Of a DNA stretch of 7,441 nt, positions 5,833-7,441 are shown piece after piece. Numbering within the stretch: position 1 is the first letter of the stretch; every line of letters starts with the position of its first letter. The notes below the pieces were generated by a model. That model did no database searches. It saw only the letters and a program-made list of their open reading frames with translations, and was not told where the DNA came from. The translations under genes were made by a program, and so were the position numbers. This DNA comes from Oscillospiraceae bacterium (GTDB taxonomy: Bacteria; Bacillota; Clostridia; Oscillospirales; Acutalibacteraceae): contig JAITBA010000209.1 in assembly GCA_031283835.1 (NCBI GenBank), positions 1 to 7,441 of the forward strand, in the 5' to 3' direction.

Positions 5833-6970
5833 CATCAAATTGCACGTGATTTTGGCAGTGCTGTGCGCGGCGGCCTGGATGGCGCAGCAATTGCCGGTGC
5901 GCCGCAGCCGTCTGCTGCAAAACAGCGTGCCAAACCCGATTGGCTATGTGGCGGTGGCGGTGCCTCTGATTCTTTTTTCGGGTCTGCGGGGGAATTATGG
6001 CGACACGCTCTTTTATCGGCATTCTTATATTTTGCAGCTAGAAAAAGGCGTGGGCAAGCCTGCTGGTTGGTTCCATGGCAATGGATTGTTCAGCATGGTG
6101 CAGTATTGGTGCGCCACCGGCAAAGAGCTGGTGCACAACGGGGAGCCTGTTTGGGGCCAGCTGATGCTTTTGGTGATTTCTATGTGCTTTTTAATCCCCG
6201 CCGTGTGGGTGCTTTATCGCTATGCGGATGGCTATGCCATGGCGGTGTTTTTCTTTTTTGCAACGGGTACGTTCATGTCTTCGATGAATGGCATCCGGCA
6301 ATACGCCGCCGCGGGGATTTTGCTGATGGCCACGCGCTTTTTGTTTGAGGACAACCTCTGGCACGGTTTGCTGCGCTACTTGCCGTTTTGCGTGCTGGCC
6401 TGGACAATGCATTCCAGCGCGCTGGTGATGATTCCCATTTTTTTTGTGGTCCGGTTTCGCGCGTTTTCGTGGATGTCCTACCTGATGCTTGCCGGCTCCG
6501 TGTTGGCAGTGCTTGGCTCCAGTTTCATCATGCCAGGCTTTTTGAGCAGCTTGAAGGACACGGAATTTAGCGTCTATGCCACCGGAGGCTGGTTCAATTC
6601 CACGGACGGCGTCAATATTCTGCGCGTGGCGGCGGTGCTGGCCCCCCTCGTGCCGGCCTACCTGCTGCGCGACGATTTGCAAGCGCTGGGGCGGCAGGGC
6701 GATATCTTGATCAACCTGAATTTTCTTAACGCGGCCATCTATGTGATTGGTCTTTATAACTGGATTTTCGTTCGTTTTACTATTTATTTGTCGATTTATC
6801 ATGTCCTTCTGCTGTGCAAGCTGTTTTCGATTCTTAAAAAGAAGATGGGCGCGATGAACATATACTCCCTTGGCGGCATGGCGGCGTATTTTTACTACAG
6901 CAGTGTGGCCAACTATGATTTTATCGATTTTTCGAATTACTGGTTTCCGTGGCTGAATACGATTCATTAG
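5816..6970 (+). CDS. EpsG-family membrane protein, probable polysaccharide polymerase
   Basis: This is a multi-pass membrane protein of 384 aa with about 10-12 hydrophobic segments (for example 8-26, 42-56, 115-135, 140-177 as two, 190-213, 220-238, 267-284, 301-319, 321-341). EpsG-family signatures are present: GLR with a following GDT (56-63, SGLRGNYGDT), NGIRQYAAAGILL (158-170) and a HSSALVMIP segment (199-207). Members are thought to polymerise repeat units on the outer face of the membrane, like Wzy, but experimental support in the family is limited. The start ATG 5816 has GAAGGG (5800-5805) 10 nt upstream, inside the GT2 gene, and overlaps it by 17 bp. The 34 bp after the stop hold only the next ribosome site. 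Confidence 0.9.
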   Translation: MFLPSNIKLHVILAVLCAAAWMAQQLPVRRSRLLQNSVPNPIGYVAVAVPLILFSGLRGNYGDTLFYRHSYILQLEKGVGKPAGWFHGNGLFSMVQYWCATGKELVHNGEPVWGQLMLLVISMCFLIPAVWVLYRYADGYAMAVFFFFATGTFMSSMNGIRQYAAAGILLMATRFLFEDNLWHGLLRYLPFCVLAWTMHSSALVMIPIFFVVRFRAFSWMSYLMLAGSVLAVLGSSFIMPGFLSSLKDTEFSVYATGGWFNSTDGVNILRVAAVLAPLVPAYLLRDDLQALGRQGDILINLNFLNAAIYVIGLYNWIFVRFTIYLSIYHVLLLCKLFSILKKKMGAMNIYSLGGMAAYFYYSSVANYDFIDFSNYWFPWLNTIH

Positions 6971-6990
6971 GCCTTGCCAACAAACGCAAG

Positions 6991-6997
6991 AAGGGAG
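6991..6997 (+). promoter_or_regulatory. Ribosome binding site of the last, partial gene
   Basis: AAGGGAG ends 7 nt before ATG 7005 in the only inter-gene gap (6971-7004) downstream of the overlapping block. Confidence 0.7.
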
Positions 6998-7004
6998 CGG
7001 TGTT

Positions 7005-7441
7005 ATGATCCCAAAAATTCTGCACTACTGCTGGTTTGGCGGCAAAAAAAAGCCGCGGCTGGCGCAAAAATGCATGGAAAGCTGGCGGCGTTTTGCCCCG
7101 GATTTTTTGCTGGTGGAGTGGAACGAGCAAAACTTTGCTATTGAGAGTGTGCCCTTTGTGCGGCAAGCCTACGAAGATAAAAAATATGCCTACGTCAGCG
7201 ATTATGTGCGCGGGCACGCGCTGGCAGGGCAGGGCGGCGTTTATCTCGACACGGACATGGAGCTGCTGCGCCCTCTTGACGCGTTTTTGCGCGACGACCT
7301 GTTTGCGGGCGTGGAGCCGGGGAACTTTGTGGCCTGCGGTATCATCGGTTCGGCGGCGGGGCACCCACTTTGGGCGGAATACCTTGCGCGCTACCGGCAA
7401 AGCACCTATGACCGTGCGCACCCCGTGACCAATGTGCCGCT
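7005..7441 (+). CDS. GT32-like glycosyltransferase with DXD motif (5' part, runs off the window)
   Basis: The frame is open from ATG 7005 to the window end with no stop: 145 complete codons plus two bases. It starts MIPKILHYCWFGGKKKP, the hallmark of capsular glycosyltransferases related to Och1/mannosyl- and galactosyltransferases (Gly_transf_sug family). YAYVSDYVRGHAL leads to GGVYLDTDME with the DXD metal site at Asp82 and Asp84, followed by LLRPLD. Then ACGIIGSAAGHPLW matches the usual continuation of the fold. Family members are mostly about 220-300 aa, so roughly half is visible. It should transfer a sugar to the repeat unit in the cytoplasm; donor unknown. It is separated from the EpsG-like gene by 34 bp and has its own good ribosome site, so it is very likely in the same operon. 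Confidence 0.9.
   Translation, partial: MIPKILHYCWFGGKKKPRLAQKCMESWRRFAPDFLLVEWNEQNFAIESVPFVRQAYEDKKYAYVSDYVRGHALAGQGGVYLDTDMELLRPLDAFLRDDLFAGVEPGNFVACGIIGSAAGHPLWAEYLARYRQSTYDRAHPVTNVP

Noticed and set aside
6971..7004. Possible terminator or new promoter between the polymerase and the GT32-like gene
   Set aside because: No stem-loop with a T-run and no -35/-10 pair; only a ribosome binding site is present.
1..7441. tRNA, rRNA, CRISPR array, insertion sequence or phage genes
   Set aside because: No cloverleaf, repeat-spacer array, transposase, terminal inverted repeats or phage protein motifs were seen; nearly all of the window is polysaccharide genes.

Overview
The window is a stretch of one long, tightly packed operon, all on the + strand, for making an extracellular polysaccharide (capsule or EPS). 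I see seven protein genes: a membrane-bound UDP-sugar 4,6-dehydratase, a small phosphoglycosyl transferase that would load the first sugar onto the lipid carrier, two GT4 glycosyltransferases, one GT2 glycosyltransferase, an EpsG-type multi-pass membrane polymerase, and a GT32-like (DXD) glycosyltransferase cut off by the window edge. The gene set closely resembles the Bacillus subtilis eps operon (EpsC, D, E, F, G and L types), with the sugar transferase moved forward next to the dehydratase.

The organism looks like a GC-rich member of the Bacillota, probably a clostridial gut-type bacterium. The reasons are the eps-like gene content, strong GGAGG/AAAGGA-type ribosome binding sites, use of TTG and GTG starts, and GC-rich codon choice mixed with AAA lysine codons. 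This taxonomic guess is inference only.

Layout: bases 1-121 are upstream DNA with a good sigma-A-like promoter and three copies of TTGACTTT, one of which forms the -35. The genes are the dehydratase (122-2086), the sugar phosphotransferase (2127-2744), an EpsD-like GT4 (2741-3883, with an apparent ATA start), an EpsF-like GT4 (3876-4997), GT2 (4981-5832), EpsG-like polymerase (5816-6970) and the partial GT32-like gene (7005 to the edge). Four consecutive junctions overlap (4, 8, 17 and 17 bp), which implies translational coupling. I see no internal terminator, and no flippase, chain-length kinase, aminotransferase or acetyltransferase; such genes would have to lie outside.

How they work together (inferred): the dehydratase makes a UDP-4-keto-6-deoxy-HexNAc precursor, the PglC-like transferase puts a sugar phosphate on undecaprenyl phosphate, the GT4/GT2/GT32 enzymes extend the repeat unit, and the EpsG-like protein polymerises it. 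I do not see a clearly new biological system. The most unusual details are the ATA/TAA start-stop overlap, the helically phased TTGACTTT repeats on the promoter, and matching Arg/Lys-rich inserts at the same place in the two GT4 proteins.
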